Source of the DNA: Rhizobium sp. 16-449-1b
Lineage (GTDB): Bacteria > Pseudomonadota > Alphaproteobacteria > Rhizobiales > Rhizobiaceae
DNA length: 64,000 nucleotides
Reading direction: 5' to 3'
Assembly: GCF_017741935.1 (NCBI RefSeq)
Contig: NZ_JAGHMH010000026.1
Location: 124,001 to 188,000, forward strand
The first letter of the stretch is position 1. Each line of letters begins with the position of its first letter. The notes beneath the pieces are model-generated. The model saw only the letters and a list, made by a program, of their open reading frames with translations, ran no database searches and was not told the origin of the DNA. Positions 44,547-52,914 of the stretch are shown piece by piece. The position numbers and the translations under genes are program-made.

Positions 44547-46214
44547 TCAGAACGCCTCCCAATCTCCGGTAGCGATTGCTGCATTGCCCTGACTGGCAAA
44601 TGTTTCACGCAGTTTCGACCGAAGGTCGCGCGCCGGAGAGGACGCCGCGTGCACAGTGGCTTTCCCAACAGGGCGAGGACGCGCGATCGAACCTCGGCCG
44701 GTGTTGAAATCGCTGAGCATACCCGTGATACGGCTGACCTCCTGGACCAGAGCATGGCTTGCAGCAGTGGATTCTTCCACCATCGCGGCGTTCTGTTGCG
44801 TTCCCTGATCCATCGTGTTGACGGCAGTATTGATCTCCTGAAGAGCGGTCGCCTGCTCGCTGGATGCCCTGACGATCGCCCCGATGTGACGGTCGATCTC
44901 TTTCACTTCGCCGACGATCTCCGTCAGAGCTTCACCGGTCTGCCCGACCAGCGATACACCTTCCTTTACCTGCTCGCCGGAATTGTTGATCAGTTCCTTG
45001 ATCTCCTTGGCGGCCTTGGCCGAGCGTTGCGCCAGTTCGCGGACTTCCTGGGCGACAACGGCAAAGCCCTTACCCGCATCGCCGGCCCTTGCGGCTTCGA
45101 CACCCGCATTGAGCGCCAGGAGGTTGGTCTGGAAGGCGATCTCGTCGATCACCCCGATGATGCTGGAGATTTCCCGCGATGAGCTGTCGATCGCACCCAT
45201 GGCGGAGACGGCCTGCTGAACAATCTGGCCGGACTTTTCGGCGCCTGCACGGGCCTTGGCAACAAGGTGCCCAGCCTCTTCCGCGCGTCGGCTCGAATCC
45301 TTGACAGTTGTCGTGATCTCCTCCAGCGCCGCCGCCGTCTCCTCGATCGAGGCGGCCTGTTGTTCGGTGCGCTTGGCGAGATCATCGGCGGCAGAGCGGA
45401 TCTCCTGCGCGCCGGCGCTGATCTGGGTCGCGGCACCATCAATATGCTGGATCGTCGTCGACAGCTGTTCCAGTGCATTGTTGAAGTCGTCTCGCAGCAC
45501 ATGATAGGCCGCCGGTAGATCGTCATCGATCCGGTAGCTCACATCCTTGGCGGCGATTGCCGCCATCGCCTTGCCGAAACAGTTGCAGACGAGCTGACGC
45601 TCCGCGTCGATGGCTTCTGTCTGGGCCTTCTGCTTGGCGATCTCCGCCTCGTCGATATAGACGGATATCGCCAGGTCCATGTCCAGCATCACGGCCTTCA
45701 CGAGACCGGCGAGTGCTTTGCCGAACTCTGCCGGCTTCATCGTCTTCTTCGAGAACATCCCGCCCTTCGGGAATATCTCTTCGACGGCGCTGTTGATCAG
45801 ATGGTCGAGAATGATGGCGTATCCACCGATATACCATTGTGGCTCCAGGCCGATGCGGGCATGCACCGTGCCAATCGTCCGCACCTTGGCAACATAATCC
45901 TCGTTGAAGTTGCCGTCCGCGATATTGACCCAATGACCCATCTGTGCGCCCTTGGCGCGGGAAATGTGATCATCGGAGGAGAAGAAGCGGCTGGCTTCGG
46001 GGGTTATTCGCAGTTGCGTGTAGAATTTGTCGAGGCCATGTGGCAGTTCGCGTTCGACGAGGGCCTTCAGCGATCGGATCCCGGCGCGTCCTTCCTGATC
46101 GAGTTGCATGAAATCGAGACGACGCTCGACACTCTGACTTTTTGACTTTGAGACTACAGCTGCAGCACTCTGGACGGAGTTGCTGCAGGTATGCATGGCG
46201 GACTGGCTCGACAT
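44547..46214 (-). CDS. Globin-coupled chemoreceptor (aerotaxis, HemAT-like)
   Basis: 555 residues without membrane segments. The N-terminal protoglobin domain (about 30-190) has AQMGHWVNIADGNFNEDY and TIGTVHARIGLEPQWYIGGY, whose His is the expected proximal haem ligand. A short HAMP-like stretch (about 210-265) follows. The signalling domain has the tip IDEIAFQTNLLALNAGVEA. It ends GDWEAF, close to the CheR/CheB tether pentapeptide. It should sense oxygen and signal to CheA. Single-gene unit with a CtrA-like site upstream. Confidence 0.92.
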   Translation of the reverse strand: MSSQSAMHTCSNSVQSAAAVVSKSKSQSVERRLDFMQLDQEGRAGIRSLKALVERELPHGLDKFYTQLRITPEASRFFSSDDHISRAKGAQMGHWVNIADGNFNEDYVAKVRTIGTVHARIGLEPQWYIGGYAIILDHLINSAVEEIFPKGGMFSKKTMKPAEFGKALAGLVKAVMLDMDLAISVYIDEAEIAKQKAQTEAIDAERQLVCNCFGKAMAAIAAKDVSYRIDDDLPAAYHVLRDDFNNALEQLSTTIQHIDGAATQISAGAQEIRSAADDLAKRTEQQAASIEETAAALEEITTTVKDSSRRAEEAGHLVAKARAGAEKSGQIVQQAVSAMGAIDSSSREISSIIGVIDEIAFQTNLLALNAGVEAARAGDAGKGFAVVAQEVRELAQRSAKAAKEIKELINNSGEQVKEGVSLVGQTGEALTEIVGEVKEIDRHIGAIVRASSEQATALQEINTAVNTMDQGTQQNAAMVEESTAASHALVQEVSRITGMLSDFNTGRGSIARPRPVGKATVHAASSPARDLRSKLRETFASQGNAAIATGDWEAF

Positions 46215-46598
46215 TCCCGACCTCGATTAAAATGGCTGAAACGGTGATCGGGCAGTGCCTCAATCACGTCGAAACCCGTCATCATGTCCGGCTTTGGCGC
46301 TCATCCGCCTTTCTCGACGACCCCAAATTTGGCCGACCTGGTTAATTTGGTGTTAACCGAAACCCATAGGTGCTTGACCCTTCACCCTTAGCTGCGCCCA
46401 TGGGACATCGCGTGCGAATTTCGGATATTATCGGCCGATACTGTCGGGATGAAAAATGAGCGGTCATTCCGACGCGATCAATTGCTTGGCAGGCACACGA
46501 CCGCCACCGCATGTGCTATGCTCGGCTCATCTACCTCCGCGGCCCGCTCTGGCACTCCGGCCGTTGCGAGTGATCAGCGCTCACTTCCCCTGATGAGC
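46215..46598. promoter_or_regulatory. Upstream region of the globin chemoreceptor
   Basis: 384 bases without a gene. It includes TTAATTTGGTGTTAACC (46342-46358), a perfect TTAA-N7-TTAACC as bound by CtrA, flanked by CCAAATTTGG and by GCTCATCCGCCTTTC. Part of this region resembles the upstream region at 50.5 kb. Confidence 0.5.
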
Positions 46599-47855
46599 CT
46601 ATTTCTTGCTTAGGACAGCATAAAGCTGCTCCTGAGCGCTTTCGACGGGTATGCGATCATCGTCGAAAAAGTTCGCAAGAACCGCGATAAATGCTTCGGA
46701 CATCTGGGCGGGCATTGCCATGGATTGGGCGCTAACGTCGCTGTTCCTTGCGATCATTTCCAATCCAAGACGACCACAGCGATCAAGGTTACTCGGATCC
46801 ACGTCTGTCCGTACGGGAAGTGATCCCTTGAGCCCGCTGAAAGCAACCTGATTGACCGGGTCCATGACCACGCGGGCAAAATCCCGCTGTGCTTTGATTG
46901 AAGCTTCGCGATTTGTAATCGGGAAGGCGAAGGCATCGACGACCATGAAGTAGGCGATTTCCGTACCCGGCACGAGGCTGCATTGGAAGTCCTTGTCCAA
47001 GACATAGCCTCTTGTCATCAGTTCTCCCTTGGCCCAATCACCCATGAACTGCATGCCGGCATCCCCGCTTCCCACCGCCGCAGCAGCATCCGCCCAGGTT
47101 TTGCCCACCCGCCGCTGCGCAGGCTCAGCATAGCTGGACAGTCGTCGCAACATCGAGAGCGCTTCAGCCATCCGGGGATCACGTATCATCGACGCGTCAC
47201 CCCGGATTACGCGGGCATATCCTTGCGAACCCAGCTGCTGGTACATGATGTTATTGAATATGAGCGAGATCTCCCAGCGGCCGCCTCCCAGTGCGAGAGC
47301 AACATGCCCCTCCTGTTTTATCCTGTCGGCAGCGCCAATAATTTCCTCCCACGTCCTCGGCGCCGGAAGTCCCAGCCGATCAAAGAGGGCCTTGCTGGTC
47401 CACAGCCAGTTCTCGGCATGAATGTTCGTTGGTGCGAAGTAGATCTTCCCCTTGAAGCTTATCCGATCAACCACGGTCGCAGGTAGCACCTCACGCCAGC
47501 GGTCTGCCGCGGCAACCTCTTCCAGATCCAGGACGATTCCCATTTCCGGCAATTCCCGGGAACCTTCATTGGCGTTCCACTGCATGACCGCGGGTGCGTA
47601 GCCGCTGGCGACGCGATCACTCACTGTGCGTTGAACGGCAACCTTGTTTTCCATAGGAAGATCGATCCAACGGTTTCCCGCACGCGACCAAGCATCCCGA
47701 AACACGTCGAGCGCTCGTGCCTCACTCTTCGACACCCAATAATGGACGACATCGATGGCGCCGCGCTCGTCTGCCGAAACAGGACTGGAGGGCAGGCCAA
47801 ATACCAGTGGCGCAAGAACCAGACCAAGATGCTTTGCTTTGTTTGAAAAGGTCAT
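46599..47855 (-). CDS. Periplasmic solute-binding protein, sugar type (orphan)
   Basis: 418 residues from ATG 47855 with GGAG ten bases upstream. A signal peptide (about 1-28, ending VSA) is followed by an extracellular-binding-protein family 1 fold: DVVHYWVSKSEARALDVFRD, YAPAVMQWNANEGSRELPEM, LPAPRTWEEIIGAADRIKQ and GDAGMQFMGDWAKGELMTRG. Usually part of an ABC sugar importer, but no permease or ATPase gene is adjacent. Instead it lies 25 bases downstream of a GGDEF-EAL gene on the same strand, so a sensory role is plausible. Confidence 0.85.
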   Translation of the reverse strand: MTFSNKAKHLGLVLAPLVFGLPSSPVSADERGAIDVVHYWVSKSEARALDVFRDAWSRAGNRWIDLPMENKVAVQRTVSDRVASGYAPAVMQWNANEGSRELPEMGIVLDLEEVAAADRWREVLPATVVDRISFKGKIYFAPTNIHAENWLWTSKALFDRLGLPAPRTWEEIIGAADRIKQEGHVALALGGGRWEISLIFNNIMYQQLGSQGYARVIRGDASMIRDPRMAEALSMLRRLSSYAEPAQRRVGKTWADAAAAVGSGDAGMQFMGDWAKGELMTRGYVLDKDFQCSLVPGTEIAYFMVVDAFAFPITNREASIKAQRDFARVVMDPVNQVAFSGLKGSLPVRTDVDPSNLDRCGRLGLEMIARNSDVSAQSMAMPAQMSEAFIAVLANFFDDDRIPVESAQEQLYAVLSKK

Positions 47856-47880
47856 TTTGCATTTGCTCCGGAATGATGCG

Positions 47881-49971
47881 TCAATGTGCGCCCGCGGCGA
47901 CCGGGTGGATTGTTTCGACAAACGGTACGAATTGGACCGCAGGAATGTGAGAGACCGCAATCTCAGCGGGCGCGGGTTTGCCGAACAGGTAGCCTTGACC
48001 CAGCTCGCAGCCGATCTCGAGAAGGAAGCGGCTTTGGGCATCCGTCTCGATACCCTCGGCGACGCATCGTTTTCCGAGATTGTTGGAGAGGTCCACGATT
48101 GCGCGGATGATTTGTGCCGACCGCGGATCCGTTTCGATGCCGGAAACGAAGCTACGATCGATTTTCAGTTCGTCGAAGGGGAAGTCCCGCAGATGGACCA
48201 AGGAAGCAAACCCAGTGCCAAAATCGTCGAGCGACACGGAAACGCCCTGTCGACGAAATCCCTCCACAGCGTTGAGAATCCGCTGGGAACCTCGGTTGAG
48301 GAATACATCTTCTGTGATCTCGACAGAAAAATCGCTCCATTCAAGGCGGTTTTCTCGGATTACCTTCGCAAAGATATCATAGCTTTCGTCCGTCAGGAGA
48401 AGCATCTCTGGCAGGTTGATGGCGACGGTGCCGGGCGCCAAGCCGGAACGCTTCCAGAAACGAAGGTCACGGCCAACAGTCGATATGACTGCCTTGGTCA
48501 TACCCTTCATGAGTTGGGTGCCATCCATCAATGGCAGGAACCGACCGGGCGGCAGCAATCCGAAACATGGGTGCTGCCAGCGCACCAGCGCCTCAAACCC
48601 CACATGCTTGCCTGTGAGGAGGTCGACCTTTGGCTGATAGTGAACGACAAACTCCTGTCGGTCGGCTGCGGTGGCAAGTGCAGCCAAGAGCTGAGTGTCC
48701 TCGATCCGGTTGGCAAGTGCAGCTTCGTCGATGACGACGGCGGCACTACGTTCCCCCTTGGCGGCGTACAAAGCCACATCGGCCGCTTGCAGCAGACCGG
48801 TGCCATCATTTGCATGAAGAGGCGCGATAGCCCCACCAACGGATGCCGACGTCCGAAGAATTCGCCCCTCGAAGACGATATCTTCGGCAATGGCCTGCCT
48901 TATGCGCTCCGCAATAGAAATTAATAATGACGCATCCGTCACGCCAGGAAGAAGCATCGCGAATTCGTCTCCCCCAAGACGCACTGCCGTATCACCTGCA
49001 CGCACAACCTGCCGAAGCGCCTCTGCGACATGCCGGAGGATCGCATCTCCGGCAGTATGACCGAAGCTGTCGTTGATACCCTTGAAGTGATCGAGATCGA
49101 CCAGGAGTATTGAAAAACCCGGATCCTTGCGTCCGAGTTCAGAGACAAGATGCGTAAGAACGGTGTTGAACTGGGAGCGATTGCCAAGCCCCGTCAAACC
49201 ATCCGTATGCGCAAGATGCTCCAGTTTGGACTGGTAGTCTACGGTCCGGAAATGCTCATTGCGCAGTTTCTGCAGCAGGGGGCGGAACACCAGCGTGGCT
49301 GTGACGAGGACGGTCATTGCGATGAGCGCAAGAAGACACACGCCCGCAAGTTTCGCGTTGTAGACACTGAGCGTGCTTCGTTCGTGAGTACGCTGACTGA
49401 GATCTGAAAATCCGCGCATCAACATGCTGTCGGATGCTGCCGCAAAATCTATCGCTCCCCAGAACGAATATCGATCCCGCCTCTCTTGCGTGCCGGCCGT
49501 TGCGATTTGCTCAGCTCGCCCAAGGAATTCCACTACAGACTTGCCCAAATCCTCTCTTGCGCGCTCAAACGCCTCGTCCTGGGGGAGTAGACGTTCAAGG
49601 TAGTTCCCCTTGATTTCTGCATGCATGGTTTCCAACCGGCTCGCCACGGAGCGGAGGTCCGTAATTGCCTGGAGGATGTCGTCACGCATCGCATCGACAA
49701 TATATTCGGGCAGCTTGAGGTCAGCCGAAGCGCGCATCAGAGCACGGGTCTGGTTGGCGAGTTGTTGAAACCGTATGAACTGATTGCTGGTCAGAAAGCT
49801 GATGTTCTGCTGCAGCGAGTGGCGGTCCAGCGCCACCAGCACCGTCGCGCACGTAGCCCCGATCAACAACATCATAATGATGACCGTGTTAAGGTATTGC
49901 CGGCTGATCGACCGAATATACCGACCCATGGACTTGTTGTGTTCGCTTATGAGCTGTCCAGCAAACGGCAT
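47881..49971 (-). CDS. GGDEF-EAL membrane protein (c-di-GMP turnover)
   Basis: 696 residues from ATG 49971 (GAGGG upstream). Two membrane segments (about 30-52 and 208-230) enclose a helical periplasmic sensor of about 150 residues. The GGDEF domain is intact (RLGGDEFAMLLPG), with an RAGD I-site five residues before the motif. The EAL domain is intact (GFEALVRWQHP, EITEDVF, DDFGTGFASL). It may make and break c-di-GMP. It follows a short gene by 4 bases and precedes the solute-binding protein by 25, implying an operon. Confidence 0.93.
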   Translation of the reverse strand: MPFAGQLISEHNKSMGRYIRSISRQYLNTVIIMMLLIGATCATVLVALDRHSLQQNISFLTSNQFIRFQQLANQTRALMRASADLKLPEYIVDAMRDDILQAITDLRSVASRLETMHAEIKGNYLERLLPQDEAFERAREDLGKSVVEFLGRAEQIATAGTQERRDRYSFWGAIDFAAASDSMLMRGFSDLSQRTHERSTLSVYNAKLAGVCLLALIAMTVLVTATLVFRPLLQKLRNEHFRTVDYQSKLEHLAHTDGLTGLGNRSQFNTVLTHLVSELGRKDPGFSILLVDLDHFKGINDSFGHTAGDAILRHVAEALRQVVRAGDTAVRLGGDEFAMLLPGVTDASLLISIAERIRQAIAEDIVFEGRILRTSASVGGAIAPLHANDGTGLLQAADVALYAAKGERSAAVVIDEAALANRIEDTQLLAALATAADRQEFVVHYQPKVDLLTGKHVGFEALVRWQHPCFGLLPPGRFLPLMDGTQLMKGMTKAVISTVGRDLRFWKRSGLAPGTVAINLPEMLLLTDESYDIFAKVIRENRLEWSDFSVEITEDVFLNRGSQRILNAVEGFRRQGVSVSLDDFGTGFASLVHLRDFPFDELKIDRSFVSGIETDPRSAQIIRAIVDLSNNLGKRCVAEGIETDAQSRFLLEIGCELGQGYLFGKPAPAEIAVSHIPAVQFVPFVETIHPVAAGAH

Positions 49972-49975
49972 CTCA

Positions 49976-50218
49976 TCAGCCCTCGCCGGCAAGTTCGGAG
50001 GCAGCACCCCGCCCGTTCGCGGCCCAGAGACCAAACTCCGTATGATCCAGCAATTGAATTCGAGGTGCGGCAGCGCCTTGCGATGCAGAAGCAGTTATCG
50101 CCATGCGGATCTCTTCGAGCTGTGCATAGACCTCCAGAATCTGGTCACGTACAGCCCGCAGCTCAGGGGATGAATGCTGTTGGAACCTGGTACTGGGAAA
50201 GGAAATGAGATTAGACAT
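49976..50218 (-). CDS. Small helical protein at the head of the GGDEF-EAL operon
   Basis: 80 residues: MSNLISFPSTRFQQHSSPEL continues RAVRDQILEVYAQLEEIRMA. Its stop lies 4 bases before the GGDEF-EAL start. Weak ribosome site. No family recognised; predicted soluble and helical. Confidence 0.55.
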   Translation of the reverse strand: MSNLISFPSTRFQQHSSPELRAVRDQILEVYAQLEEIRMAITASASQGAAAPRIQLLDHTEFGLWAANGRGAASELAGEG

Positions 50219-50701
50219 TTTGAGAGTATTCCCCTAAATCATGCAATTCGTTGGTCTTTCAGCGCCACCAGCATTGTGACATTCCATCTCCTTCCCGCAC
50301 GCCTTCCAGTAGCGAATAGCCCTCACGGCATTTCGCAACGACGCTGTATTAGGAGAAATTGGGAACCGGCGGATCGTAAGGATGAGCTGACGCAGTAGTC
50401 TCGATGGCGGTGAAAGTTGATATCGACCAGGCACAGACCCCGGTCGTATCGAAATCCGACATCCTGCCAGCCCCGGCGTTCATCCGCCTTTCCGATAAAG
50501 CCCAGAATTGGGCTCAATTGTAAATTTGTGATTAATCAAATATTGGCCAGATGAAGGCGAACAAATAGGTTGCGGATTTCGGATATTCGGCACGCCACAG
50601 GGATATCCGGGAAGAAAGCGACCGTCGATGGAAACGGCGCCTATCTAAACGAACCGGCCGGGCAAGGTTGGAAAACCCTTCAAGGTCTCCGCCCGCCTCT
50701 T
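50219..50701. promoter_or_regulatory. Region between AraC gene and GGDEF-EAL operon
   Basis: 483 bases without a gene. It contains GTAAATTTGTGATTAATC (50520-50537), a degenerate version of the CtrA-like site at 46.34 kb. The flanks CATCCGCCTTTC and GATTTCGGATATT are shared with it. Confidence 0.45.
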
Positions 50702-51697
50702 TCAATCGCGCTGGGCTTGGCTTTCCCGACCCCTGCGAATTGTCTCATTAGGCAATTCCCCGAAAGCCGCTTTGTAGAGAGCTGAAAAATGGCCCATGTG
50801 GACGAACCCGTAGCGTCTGGCCACAGCTGAGACCGTCAAGTCTCCCGAAACGAGAAAATCGCGCCGGACGGCTTCCAACCGCAATTGCCGCCAGTAGTCG
50901 GATGGGGTCGTGTCCTTGAACTGCTGGAATGCTGATTGCAGAGCGCGGATGCTCACACCAGCGGCTATTGCGAGGTCCGCCATCTCTAGCGACGTATCAA
51001 GGTGAGCCATCATGAAGTCTATCGCTCGCTTCACGTGGCGAGGCACAGCGGCCGCCGCCGGGTCTTTGAGCGCGCTGGAATAGGTGTGTGGCAACTGTTC
51101 CAGCATGCATACGAGCATTGACCGGAACAGAAGCTCCGTTGACCGGAGTGGCAAGGCTTCTTCTTTGTCGTTTGCAAACGTCGACCACAGCAAGCCTCCC
51201 AAGGACATGAGATATCCGTGCAAGGTCGTGTTGGCTTCGATCTCAATCGCGAAATCCACATCCCCCGTCACAGGCCGATCGAGTAACAAGCTCAGTTCCC
51301 GTTTGAGAGCGTTCTGGCTGAAGGTGACGCCGATATGCGAGCGTCCCGCATGCTTACGAACGAACTCCGTCTGCTGCAGTTTGCCGACCAGAATACTATC
51401 TGACTTGGAAACGAGATCGAGGCCGCGACAACGAACTTCCATTGCCCCCGCTATTGGAAGGTACAGAGCACACGAGTCGGGAGGGGCATCGAAACTTGCC
51501 TCGACGCCGATGCCACAATCCGTCCGCCAGATGTCAAAACTGCCGGCGGAAAACTGCAGGTTCTCCATGCTGACCTTTCCGGCCTTGGAGAGAGGGCGGA
51601 GTTTTACGCATTCACGGCTCTGAGGAAGCTGTTCCTGAAGTTCGTCGATGTCCATTTGCACGAACTTGAAACGAGACGTTTGAGGAGCCCGCACCAT
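50702..51697 (-). CDS. AraC-family transcriptional regulator
   Basis: 331 residues. The N-terminal part (about 40-210) resembles the AraC-binding-like cupin of OxyR/FeaR-type activators. The C-terminal AraC double HTH (about 225-325) has SLEMADLAIAAGVSIRALQS and LTVSAVARRYGFVHMGHFSA. Target unknown; the adjacent GGDEF-EAL/binding-protein operon on the same strand is a candidate. Confidence 0.85.
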   Translation of the reverse strand: MVRAPQTSRFKFVQMDIDELQEQLPQSRECVKLRPLSKAGKVSMENLQFSAGSFDIWRTDCGIGVEASFDAPPDSCALYLPIAGAMEVRCRGLDLVSKSDSILVGKLQQTEFVRKHAGRSHIGVTFSQNALKRELSLLLDRPVTGDVDFAIEIEANTTLHGYLMSLGGLLWSTFANDKEEALPLRSTELLFRSMLVCMLEQLPHTYSSALKDPAAAAVPRHVKRAIDFMMAHLDTSLEMADLAIAAGVSIRALQSAFQQFKDTTPSDYWRQLRLEAVRRDFLVSGDLTVSAVARRYGFVHMGHFSALYKAAFGELPNETIRRGRESQAQRD

Positions 51698-52050
51698 CAG
51701 TGCCCCCGGATGCGTGCGGATCGGGCAGGGAGCTTTTGGGTAAGTTCCGTACCGCTCCGCCCAGATTCTCGCCAGATTTCAGCCGAGGGATACCGAAGAA
51801 TGGGAAGTTGCCCGTGGGCAACAGTATCCGCACAAGTCGGCTTTGCAAATTCGATGAACATTGTGGTACGTACCTCAGAATACTCAAAATGCGGTGTCGT
51901 GGAGGCGAGAGCTCGTCTCTTCCTACCCCAGATTTGGGTCGATTCGCTAATTTTCTGCTAAAATGAGGACGGGCTGCCGAGCAGATGTTGCCGAAACCAC
52001 GATGGCTGCGCCGTTATATTTCACGTGAAGTTAGAGCAAAGACTCCTGCA
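51698..52050. promoter_or_regulatory. Upstream region of the AraC gene
   Basis: 353 bases without a gene. It contains CCCAGATTTGGG (an imperfect dyad) and GCTAATTTTCTGCTAAAATG, a third relative of the element found at 46.3 and 50.5 kb. Confidence 0.4.
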
Positions 52051-52767
52051 TCATATTAGATGCCGGCGAATTGCTTCGGCGATCGCATGAGCGCGGTTAG
52101 CCGCGCCCAGCTTCTTCGCCGCGCTCTTCAGGTAGCTGTTGACAGTTTCGGTTCGATACTCGGAAACCCCGGAAATTTCCTCGCTGGTCAAGCCAGTGCT
52201 GGCGAGCTGAAGGCAACGCAGCTCACCATCTGTAAGCCGCAAGGCATCAGCGGCAAAACGATCCATCAAAGGCTTTGAAATTGTCCGGTGCAACGGCTCC
52301 GCGATGAATACCAGGAACTCTCGTTCGCCTGGGGTAAACGCCCGCTCCGTCGTGAAGCAAACACCGCCATAAACAACACCACCCCTGGCGACGGGAATTT
52401 GCAGGCGCTTGCCGATCTCGTAAGAGCGATGCAGATAGGAAAGACGTTGGGCCGGCGGCGAAAGGTCAAATGCCTCTTCCTCTGTCATCGGTGTCGCCTG
52501 TGCAGTCGACCGAACAAGCAGGGGATCGGAGCGGTTCCACTGTTCCGAAAAGTATGTTTCGACATAGGCTGGCGGCATGTCGCTCTCGATCGAGCGCCCT
52601 CGCCCGATGTGGTATCCGTTCAGGTCAAGTCCACCGAAGGCGACGTGCCGGAACCCGACAGCCTTTCTCACATGTTCAAGCAGCTCGTTATCGCGCAGTT
52701 GTCGCTGAACTGGAACTTCCGAAAGGTTCTTGAAGCGGTCAAACCCCTCCCCGTGTGTATGCCCCAT
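52051..52767 (-). CDS. LuxR-family regulator, probable solo
   Basis: 238 residues from ATG 52767 (GAGAG upstream; ATG 52800 is an alternative). Autoinducer-binding-like domain (about 25-165), then LuxR HTH (LTDGELRCLQLASTGLTSEE and ETVNSYLKSAAKKLGA). The D-P pair is kept (RSDPLLVRS). The usual Trp and Gly ligand positions look replaced: Tyr instead of the Trp before the conserved Tyr, and Leu where Gly precedes the IPV strand. It may sense something other than acyl-homoserine lactones. Confidence 0.85.
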   Translation of the reverse strand: MGHTHGEGFDRFKNLSEVPVQRQLRDNELLEHVRKAVGFRHVAFGGLDLNGYHIGRGRSIESDMPPAYVETYFSEQWNRSDPLLVRSTAQATPMTEEEAFDLSPPAQRLSYLHRSYEIGKRLQIPVARGGVVYGGVCFTTERAFTPGEREFLVFIAEPLHRTISKPLMDRFAADALRLTDGELRCLQLASTGLTSEEISGVSEYRTETVNSYLKSAAKKLGAANRAHAIAEAIRRHLI

Positions 52768-52914
52768 CACTGATCTCTCGCCGAATCCTGAAAACCACAT
52801 TTTTGCGCTGAATGCTTAACGCAATATCAATCGTCAACAGGCAACTTCTGGCTGATATTTCAGCTTCGCTCTCAGATTGTCAGCCGGGTCTCGGCGATTA
52901 CACAGGGTATATGC

